DNA of 64,000 nt from Bimuria novae-zelandiae CBS 107.79 (GCA_010015655.1 ML976695.1:445685-509684); one strand, 5' to 3'; shown: positions 34,764 to 47,827, counted from the stretch's first letter. Program-made: numbers and translations. The notes: generated by a model not told the origin, from the sequence alone.

Positions 34764-37700
34764 CAGCGTTTCCAAACGCACGCATTCGTTTTTGATGCTT
34801 ACGTCGTACACTGCGTTTGTGTAACGTACGAAGCGTACTAGAGCTGTCGTACGCATACGTGCGTAGTTGATTTGGCAGATTCGTCGACGCTGCGTAACAC
34901 AAAGTCGCGTGTACAGCAGAAGCACTGTAAGGGGTGTTTAAGGATGCTACCTAATGCTAAAAGTAGTTAGTTAACACTAAAAAAAATCTGCGGATCCGCA
35001 TATATTACTATCCGCTATAACCTAGCGTTATAAGCTTATAATATTACCTAATTATTTAGCCCTAGGATCCGTACGCCTATTATATTATTAATATATCCTT
35101 AAGAATACTTTATAAATTTATAATATATAGCTTGTAAAGCTTATAGTTATAAGCTTAAGCCTCTACTTCAAATAGTACCTTCACTACGCTAATATCCTAT
35201 TTTATAGCGTCTTATTAACTTAAAAAGGGTAAGTAAAAAACCCTTAATTGGCCTATTAATTATCCAGTATTTTAGGCTTTTAGTAAGGGATCTAGCTAGG
35301 TTATAAAGGACTACCTAACTAAGTGAGGTAGCTAAGACGTTAATTTTAATATAGACTAAAATAATATATAGCTAAGAGGCGAGAAACTTAGGCTAGACTG
35401 TCTTAGGTACTATGTAAGGTATAAGAATAATATAAGAGTAGGTAAAGCTTATAGTAAGATCTGGAAATATAGCGCGAATCTCGCATACGAAAGGGAAGAC
35501 GTAGAGAGGAAGAATCTATAGCTTTATAAGCTATGCTATTAAAAGGACGCTTATAAGACTACTAAAGTTATTAATAGCTATTAGTATATTACTAATTACT
35601 TACTAAAAGCTTATTATATTAATATATATAAAAAATTATTACTAGATCTATCGCATACGCCATCTTTTTTATAAGAAGCTATAAGAGGGCTCGCTAGTAG
35701 TTAAAATAAAATCTTATAAACGTTATAGTAAGGGGAAGAGCTATTACGTAGTATTATTAATTAAGCTATATTATATAACGTATCCTTTCTTAACGCTAGT
35801 TTAGTAGAACTTTAGGTACTTTTTAGTTAGAATTAACAGGATCTTCTTAGGGCCCTCCTCTTATTTTTATTTATACTATTAAAATACGTTCTATAGGGCC
35901 TTACTAAGCGTAAAGAGATAATTTAAACGCTATTAAGAATATCTATTGTGACGGCCTGGCGCCTGGCATGCCGGCAGGTCACATGACCTCGCGTACGAGG
36001 CACAACTGCCTTACGCGCAGTTACCTCATATGGATAGTTGTTCCGCTCCGACGAGCGCACAAAAGAGCTGTGAGTCTATGTATCTACAGTCTCCTTATCT
36101 TAGTGTAGCTGAAATAGAGCCGACTTACCTTATCTATTCTTTCGATGAAGGAGCCCGTGCTTATCCTCACATCTATAAGTAAAAATATACTAAGTTTAGA
36201 CGTATAAACTTCTTTTAACCACTATTTATTCCTAGGAGTCGTGACACATTGTATTAGTAAGAATTATTAGTACTTAGGATAAGTTATTCTACGCTAACTA
36301 ACTTATATAGATATAAGTAGCGCCTAGCGTGACGTCCTTATTACTTTTAAAAATTTACTAGTGGACTATATAGGGCTCTACTAAGTCTTAATATTATTTT
36401 AATTATATGGGAATACGATCTCGCAGATTAAATATACTATTTTATTATTAATACTATGTCTAATTATAGTTAGACTTTTATTAATAGTGTAAACTAATAT
36501 CTTAAGATAAATTTTATACTAAATAGTAAAATACGCTACGCGGGCTATATTATAGCTATTATTATTAAAATTATAATTTATTATAAAGGTATTAGTAAAT
36601 TTAAGGTAAAGCTACCTTAAGTAGGTCATAGGAAATAGTTTAAGCTATATATATAATATAGCGTTATTAAGAGGCTATATAACTTTATAAACGCTATCTT
36701 AGCCTCTTATAAATGTTAAGAGCTTTTTAAGGCTATATAAATTAAGTTAGTAAATAAGGATCCTCTCCAGACGTTTAGTACACTTAACGTAGTACAAGAT
36801 AGAGAAATACGATAGAACGATATATAAAGCTACGAAAACTAATCCCACAATTTATATAAAAGCTATAACGTATGAAGAAAGTTAATACTAATAATAATAG
36901 TAGCGACGCTTATGATCCCTTTACTAATAAGCTTTTTAATAAGGAGTAGAAAGCTATTAAGCGCCTTAAAAACTTTCTTAAGTGATTTTATAAAGCTATA
37001 CTTAGGCTAAAGGGTAAAACTAGTATCTTATAGTACAAGACCCTTTAGTAAATAATTTTATAGCTTTAACTATTTAATAAACACCTACGCGACGCCCTTA
37101 ACGTTTTTATAATTATTAATCTTTTAAAGTTATAAGGCTAGCCTTTCTACCTTATAATAGCTATAAGCTATGACCTTAAGTACCTTACTACGTACCAGAA
37201 GAAGCTAATACTTAATCTAGACGTCTTATATTACTATATAGCCCTAGATCTCTACTTAGTAGCTTGTCTACTATAGTTTAAAAACTACTAGCGGCACTAA
37301 GACGTGGCATAAAAAGGTAGAATCCTTAGTTAAAAAGGTCTTTTAATAGCGCGAGGAGTCCCGTGAGGATAAGTAGTCTATAATATATAAAATCCCTTAT
37401 ATTAGCTATACTAATAAATAAAGATCTAGATCTTATAGTAATATTAAGTATTAATACTTTACTATTAACTAAAAGCAAGGGATATAAGAAGCTTAAACGT
37501 TAAAATAAGCTATAACTATATTTTAATAAAATTACACAGGACATTGTAAAAGACTATAAAGATTTATAGTATCTACTAATTTAGTAGTAAATAGTAGGTT
37601 ATAAATAGTATCCTATATTATATTAGATAGCTTTTAACTACTTATCTATCCTTACTATGTTTTATAAGTGAAAGCGGACCCTCTTAGCTACTAAGCGTAT

Positions 37701-38193
37701 AATTTTTATTAATTATAATTATCTTACACCTATAATAATTAGAGTAATATAATTATAAAATTACTAGCTACGCGCGGAAGTTGTTAATAATAAATTAATT
37801 AGCTTATTAAAGTAACTATTATATAGTAAGGATTCTCCTAATAATATATAAGTATTAGATTAAGTAATTAATAAAGGCTATAGATTTAATAGGATCCTTA
37901 TAAATTAAGATCTAGACCTTAATGTAGATAGCTAAGTAGTATATAATAACTCCTTTAGCGCCTTATTTAGCACATAAATCTCTAATTTATAGTAAGTTTA
38001 TATATAAATTAGAGACTGCGGCGCGCAGTTTGTACGCAGCGCAGTGTACGCAGTGCCCTTAGACGTCCGCAGCGCAGTCCGTACGCAGTTGACAGGACTA
38101 CCGAGAGAAACGTACGTACGCAGTCCCTCCCTCGTACGCAGCAGCTAGTCAACACTGCGTAACGCAGCCGTATGCGTGCGTTTGGAAACGCTG
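34764..38193 (+). mobile_element. hAT-superfamily DNA transposon (RIP-mutated) with exact 8-bp target duplication
   Basis: The terminal inverted repeat CAGCGTTTCCAAACGCACGC begins at 34764 and its complement ends at 38193. The flank CTCCATCC is duplicated exactly (34756-34763 and 38194-38201). A CAG-initial TIR and an 8-bp duplication define hAT. The AT-rich interior carries, near 37600-37800 on the + strand, YPILY-IAFNYLSILTM, the mutated hAT C-terminal dimerisation block (YPxLxxxAxxxLSIxAxS). The right sub-terminal region (about 38030-38150) is rich in GTACGCAG-type repeats. An LTR is nested at 35949-36246. Confidence 0.88.
35949..36246. mobile_element. solo LTR nested in the hAT element
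   Basis: A GC-richer insert of about 298 bp begins TGACGGCCTGGC and ends GGAGTCGTGACA. Flanks are TATTG (35944-35948) and CATTG (36247-36251), a 5-bp duplication if one C-to-T change is allowed. The end could instead be two bases further left (TGTGACGG). A mutated relative in the opposite orientation lies at 13513-13671. The hAT sequence continues on both sides. Confidence 0.72.
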
Positions 38194-38201
38194 CTCCATC
38201 C

Positions 38202-39059
38202 TCGCACTCGGAAAGAAGAAGCGACAAGCCGATAATCCCGTTCTAGATGGGTGATGCCAATCATTCGGGAGCAGTTGTAACAGTTGGCAACAGGACACTG
38301 GAAGAACCTTTGTTGGCCATACCTGATTCATCTTTGTTGGTATTTAACATACAATCTTCTCCAGAGTCTACATCTTGTTTCAGTTTTGAATTTGACAGCA
38401 GCGCAATGCCTACCTGTGAACAAGTACGTTGGCGGGGAGGCTGGGGCCCTGTGTGACAGTCACGCGGTCCTTCGTCCCACGAAACGCCATGTTGGGTCCT
38501 TAGCGCCTGGAACAACTTCATCCGGTCAGTGGACTTGTGGCTTCTGAGCGCATGTACTACACGTTCTGATTTTGCTCCGCGCAGATATTAGTGGCGGCAG
38601 CAGGACGTGCCACAAGGGACGCGGGAATCCGACGACTCGGGTAGAGTAGCCTTTCGATGTGTGAGAAAGATTGCACGAATATGCAAAGACCGGAGCAGCC
38701 ACCTGAAAGGAACCGTTGGGCACTGGTAGTGAACCGTCGCTTGTACGCATATCCACGATAATGGCATTAAGTAGCGCGGATCTACATGTGACTTGCGAGA
38801 TGGACGTGGGAAGGAATTGGTAAGAGTGTTGTGCAGCAGGGCAAAGTTTCACGAAAAGTCAACGGACGCGCTTTTGTCAACGCATACTTCTGGCCACTTA
38901 GCTAGGCACACGGTGGCATCCGTTTGCGCCTCTCAACACCCCAATCCTCAACCCCACGATTCTTACGTAGCGGCAGAGCCAAGTTTTTGGTGTCTTCGCT
39001 TGCGAGCGCTCCTGCGCATTGCTCGAATTGCTTCTCAGTAACTGCGCTAATCTGCCGCC
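38202..39059. other. intergenic region upstream of the 7-TM gene
   Basis: GC-rich, apparently single-copy DNA. Several overlapping short frames on both strands exist but none shows protein-like composition or motifs. It likely contains the promoter of the gene at 39060. Confidence 0.4.
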
Positions 39060-40477
39060 ATGCATCCCTGGGATATACGAACCGAGCGACCTGCAAATGC
39101 GGACGATACCATGAGAGCGTCCGAACTCGGTGTTTGCATAGGCGGCTCAATTCTGGTCGTCATAACTGTGGTGCTGCGATATACCGGTCGATGTATTCTT
39201 CAAAAGCGAATGAACGAAGGACGGGGCAAGCGAGGCGAGAGGATATGGGGTCTCGACGACTGTAGGTACGTTTGAGCGATCAGTCGAAATGCAAGCTGAA
39301 AAGCCCAGTATTTAACGTCCTAGCCTTCTTGTCTTTCTTCGGACTCGTCTCTGCCGTACTGGTTGCGATCCATAGAGGCATGGGCGTTCACGTGGAGTTA
39401 ATCCCGGATGTGTCTGCGTATAAAAAAGTAGGTCAAACGAACTGATGCCGACTGGCAGGATTAGCTGTTGCAAACTAGCGGCAGTTTTTACTGACGGTAG
39501 GGACAGGCCATCTATGTTTCAGCGATCTTTTACAACTTCACCCTAGGCATGATCAAGCTGTCTGTCTTGGCCCTGTACCAACGCATCTTACGAGGAGTGC
39601 AATCGCGGACGCTCAAGACCATTGTGTGGATCGTTTTCGGTATCGTCGCAGGAAACACCATTGCCAACGTACTAGTTGCTGTCTTCCAATGCCATCCAAT
39701 CAGAGCGGCTTGGGATACCCAGCTGGATCCGTCTCTAACACGGTACGCTTCCATTTGATAGTGTGAGGGCGCAAGTTCTTTGAAGGGACTGATTGGCCCA
39801 GGTGTGTCGACATTAATGCATTTTATCTTGGCAACGCGATCACGGGCGTGTCCACCGATGCGATCGTATACTTCTTATCAATCCCCATCGTCCTGCCTTT
39901 GCACCTCGATAAGAAAACCAAGTTACAACTTCTTGCTACCATGCTGGTTGGCGGATTGTGAGTACCATCCTTATTATCGGATGCCTTTCGTCCGCCCATA
40001 CCTCCAGGCACGTGTGCTAAGCAACCATCCAGTGCCGTAGTGACGTCCGCTGTTCGCCTTGGCTTCATTCCAGCGCTTCTCAAAGATGCCGATATCTCTT
40101 ACGCAATGGGAATCCCAATGAATTGGTCCATAGCAGAGCCTGCCATCGGTATACTGGTCTCCAGTATGCCTGCCATTCGCTCCCTCCGCTATCTCTGGCG
40201 CAAACCCGACGACGACTCATACGGCTCAGGTACCGGCCGTCAACAATCAACACTTCGTAGCCGCGATGGGCAGATCCGCCTGGCAGACCTTAGAGCTGGA
40301 CATGATGCTGAAAGCGGGAAGACTGGGGATAGTGAAGACGGGCTGGTGCGGGACAGCCCTGGAGAAGGAAAAATCAGTAGGACAACCGAATACGAGGTGT
40401 CCTATTCGACAGCGGAGGAGAATAGCCTAGGAAGTCTGTCATATGGTAAAGGGGGAGATGCGACACGTCTTGTATAA
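39060..40477 (+). CDS. fungal rhodopsin-like seven-transmembrane protein (SAT4/Pth11-like)
   Basis: Five exons give a 380-aa protein: 39060-39261, 39324-39427, 39507-39742, 39802-39957, 40033-40477. All four introns are GT-AG and phases join cleanly. Hydrophobic segments follow in order: ICGGSILVVITVV-type TM1, FLSFFGLVSAVLVAI, AIYVSAIFYNFTLGMIKLSVLALYQR, IVWIVFGIVAGNTIANVLVAVF, then FYLGNAITGVSTDAIVYFLSIPIVLP, TMLVGGF and GIPMNWSIAEPAIGILVSSMPAIRSL. The ALYxR, FQCxP and WSxxEPxxGI motifs are characteristic of this fungal membrane-protein family, which includes Pth11-type putative receptors. The hydrophilic C-terminal tail (about 100 aa, Ser/Gly/Asp-rich) is cytoplasmic by inference. No CFEM domain is seen. 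Ligand unknown. Confidence 0.88.
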
Positions 40478-40615
40478 GCGTATTTAGGGGCATGATGGCG
40501 GTTCCTTCGGACCGAGCGGGGGCCTGGTGGACTAGCTGCGGCATCTGATCCGAGGATTCATGATGGCTCCCTCATGCTAATGGGTTCAAGCTCGCGTCTC
40601 AAGGTCCCAACACTT

Positions 40616-41287
40616 TCAGGTCTTCTTAAGATAGCAGAGTAGCAGAGGCTTCTGTTTGTCCTTCCCCTCAAAATGATAGATGCCGCCAATCTTTCGCTGG
40701 GCCCACATGTACCATGGGAACAAACACACGTCCGCGAGGGTAATCTCATCGCCAACGCTATATTCTCCACTCCACGTGCTCAGAATCTTCTCATAGACGT
40801 CGAAACCACTATCACTAGTGGTATGGAGAGAACCCGACGAGTGCTTCCCATTATATAGCCCATGCTAAGTGATATCGCGGCCTTCGCCTTCGCAACCGGC
40901 TGCATGGCCTGCGTCACAATCGACATCAATTCTTTGTTCCGGGCTCTTGTTTCAGGCTCGTCAGTAGGCAGCAGGAAAGGATTATCTGGGAACATATCTT
41001 CGAGATATTTTAAAATGCCCGGGTAGTGCTCGACTGCATGAGAGTTAACTTGCTTGGCGACGACGACTAATATGAGACGACCACCACAATGACTTGTGGG
41101 CTTGGAGTGATCCCGTAATCAGACAGGCCTGTTTGCTCATCGCAAGGCTCGTTTATGTTGACCTGGTGATACTCAACGTTGGCTACACCTGTGAGTGCCA
41201 AGGCAATGCGAACACGCGTAGAGCATTGTGGTCGCCTGATTTCGTACGTCTTATCGCTGCCACGCAGTTTACGTCTTTCACTGCCTC
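40616..41287 (-). pseudogene. glutathione S-transferase-like gene, broken
   Basis: Read on the minus strand, an N-terminal GST block (CSTRVRIALALTGVANVEY, VNINEP) is followed by a stop. In another frame come YPGILKYLEDMFPDNPFLL and PTDEPETRARNKELM. In a third frame come GFDVYEKILSTWSGEYSVG and DEITLADVCLFPWYMWA. These are in the order of a zeta-class (maleylacetoacetate isomerase-like) GST: thioredoxin-fold SxCSxRVRIAL motif, interdomain helix, then the GDExTLADVCL helix. No usable ATG precedes the first block, and the frame changes cannot be explained by introns of acceptable size. I therefore call it a decayed gene. Confidence 0.6.
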
Positions 41288-41795
41288 ATCCCTCTTGCGC
41301 TTCGTGCCTGTGGAACCCGCGGTATCAGCAATTGTCTACCTATGGTACTCAGGGAGGATGCAGGGGCTGTGTAGTATGGGTGAATAGATTGCAAGTGTCA
41401 AAATGCGCTGGACGCCAGAGAACGAATTAGGTAGATGGATGCATGTGATGAAAAGGTCGAATGCTTTTCGATATTGCGTCGGTCACCGGCGACGGATTAA
41501 TAAGCAGCTGGAGTTGCCTGATTCGTCGAGAACCCTGTCATCCCTCAACATACTGACGCCTCTCTGCGGTTCAGTCCCTCGCAACGCTCATGAGCCCCAG
41601 CCATCTGCAAGCCTAAATCACATAGCGGACGAAGCTGGATGGAATCAGGCGACGAATACAAGCCGGCGGGTACCTCATCCCTGGAGGAGCGAAGTCGTGA
41701 TGTGCTCGAGGCAGTAGCATCGCGGTCTGGGCGCAATGAAATTGGAAGCACCTTTGAGAGATCAGTAGGTTTCAAGTCTTACTAATTCAGGTTCA
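41288..41795. other. intergenic, no gene seen
   Basis: Contains only short frames on both strands without recognisable motifs. It lies between the GST relic and the 3' end of the dehydrogenase gene. Confidence 0.4.
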
Positions 41796-42947
41796 TTAGA
41801 TTGTTCTTGTGCCATCACTATTCAATACCTTCTCTTTCTTGTACGGAAGTCCGCTTTGTAACCGTCCGACACCGTAAACGCCTAGGAGATCCCCGGCGGG
41901 CCCGCAACACTCCTTCACTGCATCGATTTGCCGGCGTACTGCTTTATATGCGGGAAGTTCGGCCCGGTGTGCTTCGGCAAGGCTCAAAACATGTGTTGAA
42001 ACCTTCACCGCCATGTCAATAGGCACCATTGGCTACACAGGTAAGCTAAGCGAGCAAGAGTCCGAGTAGGCACCACTGACGTTTTCCATGTAATATTGTC
42101 CCGATAGCATTTGCTTGGAGTACACACTAGCCGCTCCAGGCCAGAGTGTGTTTATGGCGTCGTGCATTACTTCATTCTTTAGTCCAGTCTTCTCGGCGAG
42201 AACATGGATCTCTGCGACTGCCTCGATCATAAGAAGTATCATGACGTTCCCAATGAGCTTCAAATGCGATGCCGTCCCAACATGTTCTTCGCTAAGATTC
42301 ACGACCCCTCGGGCGACACTATCATTTGAATCAGTATCGTCAACATAAGGCGACCAGTGTGGCCTACACGCCTTCCAGATATGGCAATATTTTCGTAACG
42401 GACTCCTTTGGACCAGCGGGTACGGTGACGAGTTTTCCAGCCATGGCAACGTTAGGTTCCCCGAAGACTGTGCGGTATAGTGTTAGACTGCCAGCTTGGG
42501 ATAAATTGAAAGAAGGCTTTCGTACCCGGCATTGAGATGAACTCGGCACCTGCCTCGCGCACTCGCTCAGCAAGCTTGTTTAATGCTTCTGGCGTCACAG
42601 TGGAGCTCTCGATGAATAGTTTGCCTCTGACATTGGTCTCCAATATCCGGTTGAAACACGATAGGACAGCGTCTTGGGTTGCGAGGCACGACCACACCAT
42701 ATTGGCATCTTCGATCGCCTCTACAAGGTCTTCCACAGCATTCGTTCTAGGTCCAATTGTAGCAGCCCAGTCGCTGGCTACTGTGTGCGTTCGGTTCCAT
42801 AATGTCACTGGCTTGTCGAGATTCCCCTTCTCTGCTAAATTCTTACTCATGGCCTGAACGGTGCTGTCAGTAGCTGACTAACATGGCACGAGCATCACTT
42901 ACCCGTCCCATGGAACCCATGCCCAAAAATGCAAACTTGGGCGCCAT
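41796..42947 (-). CDS. beta-hydroxyacid dehydrogenase (3-hydroxyisobutyrate dehydrogenase-like)
   Basis: Five exons on the minus strand (42903-42947, 42526-42853, 42368-42467, 42081-42318, 41796-42032) give 315 aa with consistent phases and introns of 48-58 nt. The N-terminus MAPKFAFLGMGSMGR holds the NAD(P)-binding GxGxxG motif. Next come WNRT, SCLATQDAV, and FISMPVFGEP, the substrate-loop region. GTASHLKLIGN supplies the catalytic lysine in the GxxxxxKxxxN motif, and the C-terminal helical domain ends PIDMAVKVSTHVLSLAEAH. The family oxidises short beta-hydroxyacids (3-hydroxyisobutyrate, tartronate semialdehyde reductase, GLYR-type glyoxylate reductase); the exact substrate cannot be told. 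No mitochondrial leader is evident. A paralog-type gene sits at 57871. Confidence 0.85.
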
Positions 42948-44663
42948 TTCGAAAGGTCAAGGAGAAGATTGTGCAAGATTGCAAACATGATCACTGAGGG
43001 GTGCGATGCGTTCAAGTAAGGCGCAGGCGATGAATTGCTGACATGACCAGATGCAAGCGCGCCAGGCCGTCCGTCTCAAATCGCGTACGGCTTCCATACC
43101 AGCTCGACGTAATTCTACTCTAGTTAAAGCGGCACGGTCGATATCACCTCTGATAGGTAAGATGCAGTTCGGGTTACGGGTTTCGCTTGCATGCTTTACC
43201 TTGCCAGAAGCAGCACTAGTCTGCTGTAATGCATGCCGGGCCGCTAGCGCGTGCATGTTCACGATGCGCTGATGTATGCAGCGGTCTGATATACCCTGGG
43301 CACGGAATCCCGACGGGCTAATACACGACCAAGGAGGATTACTTCTCGCAAGCCCATCTGAAAGTACAAGAATCCCTTCACGGCCAAATGAGATGCGTCA
43401 TCAGCGCCTCGAAGAAACTTATCCACATTACGTTGAGGGTTCGCAGGACGAACCTGAGCCCTGTTGTGCGATTATGGTGTGCGCAACCAGCACATCACGC
43501 GACGGGCACACTCAGCACCTCTTGCACGGTGACGACGAGATAAGTTCCTTTCTACGCACGTATCCGTAAGCCTATTCGAAAGGCTGCCGCAGCGGCAGAT
43601 CACATACAGGGTCAACACTTACCCGGACGATGATCTCACTTCGCAATGCACGACCCCACATTATACGCATTCAAACACTTAGTCCACCGATGGGATTTTT
43701 CGAAATACTTGCAGGCATTCTGGGGTATATATGCATGGCACATGCAACATGCACAGCCAAGCTTTCTGACAGTTCGCGGTCAGAAAGTGTGCTGGTCCAT
43801 TCAAAAAAAAAGATATTTTGTGTTGGGCAGCATTTTGAGCGGTACGACTAGTCTGTCGGCTCTGCCATGGTAGTTGAGATGGAAACCGGGAGATTACTCG
43901 CGCTTGCCGCCTGGGAAGTAGAAAACGGGCACATGGGCTTGAGGGGGGATCACTTTCGGGCCTGCAGTGTAGAGGAGGCCTGCTTCGACATTTTGGTTCT
44001 CCCCGAATGGACGAAATATGTTGAGAAGAGATGTCGGAATTGTCTTCGCGAAACGTCATTGTGGTGGATTTGGCAAGGTTATCGATGCCCGATCTAAGTG
44101 TGCGGATAAGTCCACTACGTTGTTTGTATTGCGCATTAGACCTGCAACTGGCGGCACACTTACACCTACTCAAAACGCCAATAACTTTGTTACCTGTATC
44201 AATACGAGTAACACCCTCTCTAGAACGTCACGATTTACTCAAATAGACTATGTACTCTCCATATGAAAGATCGCTGTCATGGACATGTATGATTAAAGTT
44301 CTTTGCACAACAACCAAACGTCCGCTCGTTGGATAACCGTTCTATATTCCACTCCAAACAACGGACGCAGTATCTCCTGCCATCCACCCGCCAACCAAAT
44401 CATTCGTCGAGAGAACATCTATACATCCGCCGTCGCCTACGTGTTCCAAGACCGTTAGCTAGCCATGAACCTCACTCAGATCGAGATTCCAGCCCGCAGT
44501 CGTAACAAACATGCCATGTGCGCCGTACAACTCCACTAACTCTACTAACTCCATGCCATCCGACAAAGACGAAGAACGACCAAAGTACACAGCGCCAGTG
44601 CAAGTCTCTCCGCCCTTTGTGCCCCAGATAAGCCGCAAGGAAGCTCGAACCCCTTCTTCGGCT
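42948..44663. other. 1.7-kb region without a supported gene
   Basis: GC-moderate DNA. The most protein-like stretches are on the minus strand: 42957-43262 and, upstream in another frame, about 43265-43430 (LAVKGFLYFQMGLREVILLG). They are not joined by clean splice sites and I cannot name a family, so this may be a decayed gene. Minus-strand 43679-44173 is open but of low plausibility. 44250-44663 is the downstream flank of the BTB gene. Confidence 0.4.
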
Positions 44664-46498
44664 CTACGCCATGCTCACATCTCCATCCACCTCGTCCTCC
44701 GGACCACGAACGCTGCACTCCAGCGGCACATTCTTCTTATTCCCCTCGCCGTCCCCACCCTGCGTCCGAAATGCCTTGAGTCTCTCGAGCGAAAACGCTG
44801 GAGCCGCGACCGGGACTGAGAAATCCCGGGCAGGGCCGCCAATGCCAGCGAAGGAGGTCATCGCCGGCGGTGCCACGGTCTGCTGCGAGGGGGTGCTCGC
44901 AGTCTTCTTCACGACACCTGCGTCCTTGAGCAGGGCCATTTGCTCCGGTGTGAGCGCCCCCTTCGACGACATGCCGGCCGGGAGGCCAAACAGTTCGGAG
45001 GCCGTTCGAGGATCCAGCTTCGGCGACTTGGCTGCGTACTTGGAGCTCTGCAGGCCGGGGGTGTCGTGCGCGTCGGCGTCGACCATTTTGCTGAACTTGC
45101 GGCCGAGCTGAGCGACCTTGCGCTCGGAGAGGGGCGTGTTTCGCGGGGAGGCCGTGGTGGGGTTCTGCGGCGCAGAGCTACGGGTGCGGATGGGTTCATT
45201 GGTGGGTACGCTGGGCAGATCGTTCCCAAGGAGACGGCCTCCGTTTGGATCAACGCTGTTCCACTTGGCCTGACGATTGAACGAGACCTTGCGCTTCCAG
45301 CAGCCGTTGTGCGCGCCGCTGCCGACCACTTCGGCGATCTTGGGCAGCGCCTCGTTGAGCACCTGGCCCGACAGACCCGTCTTCGTCTTCAGCGCTTTGA
45401 ACGCCCAGTACCCGTACTCGTCGAAGAGGCTGTGCAACACGTCCGTCACGTCGTTGCTGCGACGAGAGCCGGGCGTGAGACCGACGCTGCCCATGGCCGA
45501 CGTCAACGACGCGACCCCAGGCGTCGGCGTCGAACCCGCTAGGGCGCCCTGGTTCGACCCCTTGATCTGCTTGTAGCACGCGCGGTACTCCTTCCACACG
45601 CCCTGGTCCAGCTCATCTGCGAGCAGGTCGCGGAACGTGTCCATTTGGGAGCCCGTCCAGTGGAGCTTCTCGTGGACGAGCACAGCCGCGATGCCCAGGC
45701 CCTTTAGGGCGCCCGTCTCGTCTTTGGACATCCGATTCGGGCTGTCCGTGGGCCCGAAGACGATCTTGATGGGCTGCTTCACGTGCTGCTGGTCCTTGCG
45801 GTCCTGGAGAAAGTACTGGACCAGCCGCCCGAAGGCGTACGACATGAGCGCGGGGTACTCCAGGAGCTCGGCCATGCCGTACATGGCTACCTGGAACTCG
45901 GCGTAGTTCATGGCGAGCTCGAACGAGTTTCCTCCCGTATTGGGCGGGAGGGACGTGTGTGGTGGGAAAGCGTGCTGATCTTGGCGTTTGCGCTGTCGAT
46001 ATCGACGGAATATGCGGCTGTGTAGAGGAAGCAGACCAGGCGGTTGACGAAGAGGGGGTGAAACTTCTCAGGCAGGTTGACTACCTTTTCGCCGGGGTTA
46101 TCGACCTGCTGCAGTCCATGTTAGTTGTAATTTATGGGTGGGGGAGTACTAGTGACGCATGGTGCAACTCGTGTTCGTAGACGTCCCTATCCCCAGGCTG
46201 GATATTGGGGAATGGGGAAGGAGCGACTTACTGGAAATGCAACCTTCTCGAGTTCCTGGGGGCCACCGATCAGCATAATGGAGTGGATCTTGAACACCAC
46301 GCCGTGATGCGTATTGATAGTGAAGCCGCGGCCCTTCGTTGAGTTGAGGCAGAGGTCGCAGGCCTCCTTGCGAAGCTGTTCTGTCGTGGGGACTTGGGAC
46401 ATGCTGATGCGAGGGGCGCACTTCAAGCCATGCGCAAGCAAGTTGGCGGCATTGTAGGGATTGCTGATACCCAGAGCGGTCGACGTTTGCTCCGCCAT
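44664..46498 (-). CDS. BTB/POZ-domain protein with long low-complexity tail (apparent frameshift)
   Basis: Exon 1 (46232-46498, MAEQTSTALGISNPYNAANL, then FTINTHHGVVFKIHSIML) joins by a GTAAGT...CAG intron to an exon starting near 46108. That exon reads VVNLPEKFHPLFVNRLVCFL, then YTAAYSVDIDSA. These are the BTB core blocks (external peptide, then FLYTxxY). The following part, FELAMNYAEFQVAMYGMAEL, is the BTB C-terminal helices but lies one frame away. The switch must occur near 45945-45965, where the coding strand has a CACCACACAC run, and no GT-AG intron of normal size fits. The tail of about 300 aa is Ser/Pro/Ala-rich without a known domain. BTB proteins dimerise or bind cullin-3; the role here is unknown. 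It may be a pseudogene, a sequence error, or use an unusual splice. Confidence 0.65.
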
Positions 46499-46819
46499 GT
46501 TTGGAGTGGGTGTGTTATGGTAGAGTATTCGCAAGTGGGCGGGCGGACGCGACAGTGCAGCAGAATGAGGCACGCACGGCCGAAGAAATGGCGCTAGCTT
46601 GTTGTTGAGGGTTGAATCGACTCGCAGCGTGATCTGGCTCTAGTCAATGTTTGCGCCTCTTCTCCCAAACCCAGTCAACCGCCGTTCTCCGTTCCTGAGC
46701 ACGGCGCTAGTCCATGAAATGCTCAAGAAGGAAGCTGTGCAGCATGGATGCGTTGACTATAGTTGATTAATATATCCTGAAGTGTACGTGTCTCATCTTA
46801 TCATGTCCCCACCCCTCGT
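46499..46819. other. spacer between BTB gene and SVP26
   Basis: A 321-bp region holding the promoter of the minus-strand BTB gene and the 3' end of SVP26. No other feature seen. Confidence 0.4.
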
Positions 46820-47672
<853 letters not shown>

Positions 47673-47780
47673 GGCAGCGAGAAAACGTGGGTTTACCGGT
47701 ACACGATGAGCTCAGAGAGCGAACGACAGGTGTTCGCGGCGATACGTTATCGGTGCTCTCCGAAATACCGTCCCGCCCCA

Positions 47781-47803
47781 CTTCGGGCAGCCGAAGTGGC
47801 CCC
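47781..47803. repeat. short perfect hairpin
   Basis: CCACTTCGG and CCGAAGTGG face each other across a 4-nt loop (GCAG), just inside the left terminal repeat of the two-gene element. It can form a strong stem in single-stranded DNA or RNA. No function is assigned. Confidence 0.6.
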
Positions 47804-47827
47804 AGCTTCCCGGAAAATATTTTCTAT

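Noticed and set aside
34615..34925. Overlapping minus-strand frames downstream of the P450
   Set aside because: They cross the hAT terminus and its target duplication, so cannot be one gene; no motifs.
35947..36246. LTR start at TGTGACGG instead of TGACGG
   Set aside because: That choice gives no target duplication; starting at 35949 gives TATTG/CATTG, which differ by one RIP-type change.
42957..43262. Minus-strand frame of 101 codons (possible C-terminal part of a larger protein)
   Set aside because: Some protein-like character but no family and no clean joining to neighbouring frames; mentioned only as a possible relic.
43679..44173. Minus-strand frame of 164 codons
   Set aside because: No recognisable domain, no splice partners, irregular composition; not strong enough to call a gene.
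44940..45542. Plus-strand frames across the BTB gene tail
   Set aside because: Antisense of the Ser/Pro/Ala-rich tail; Arg/Gly-rich nonsense protein.
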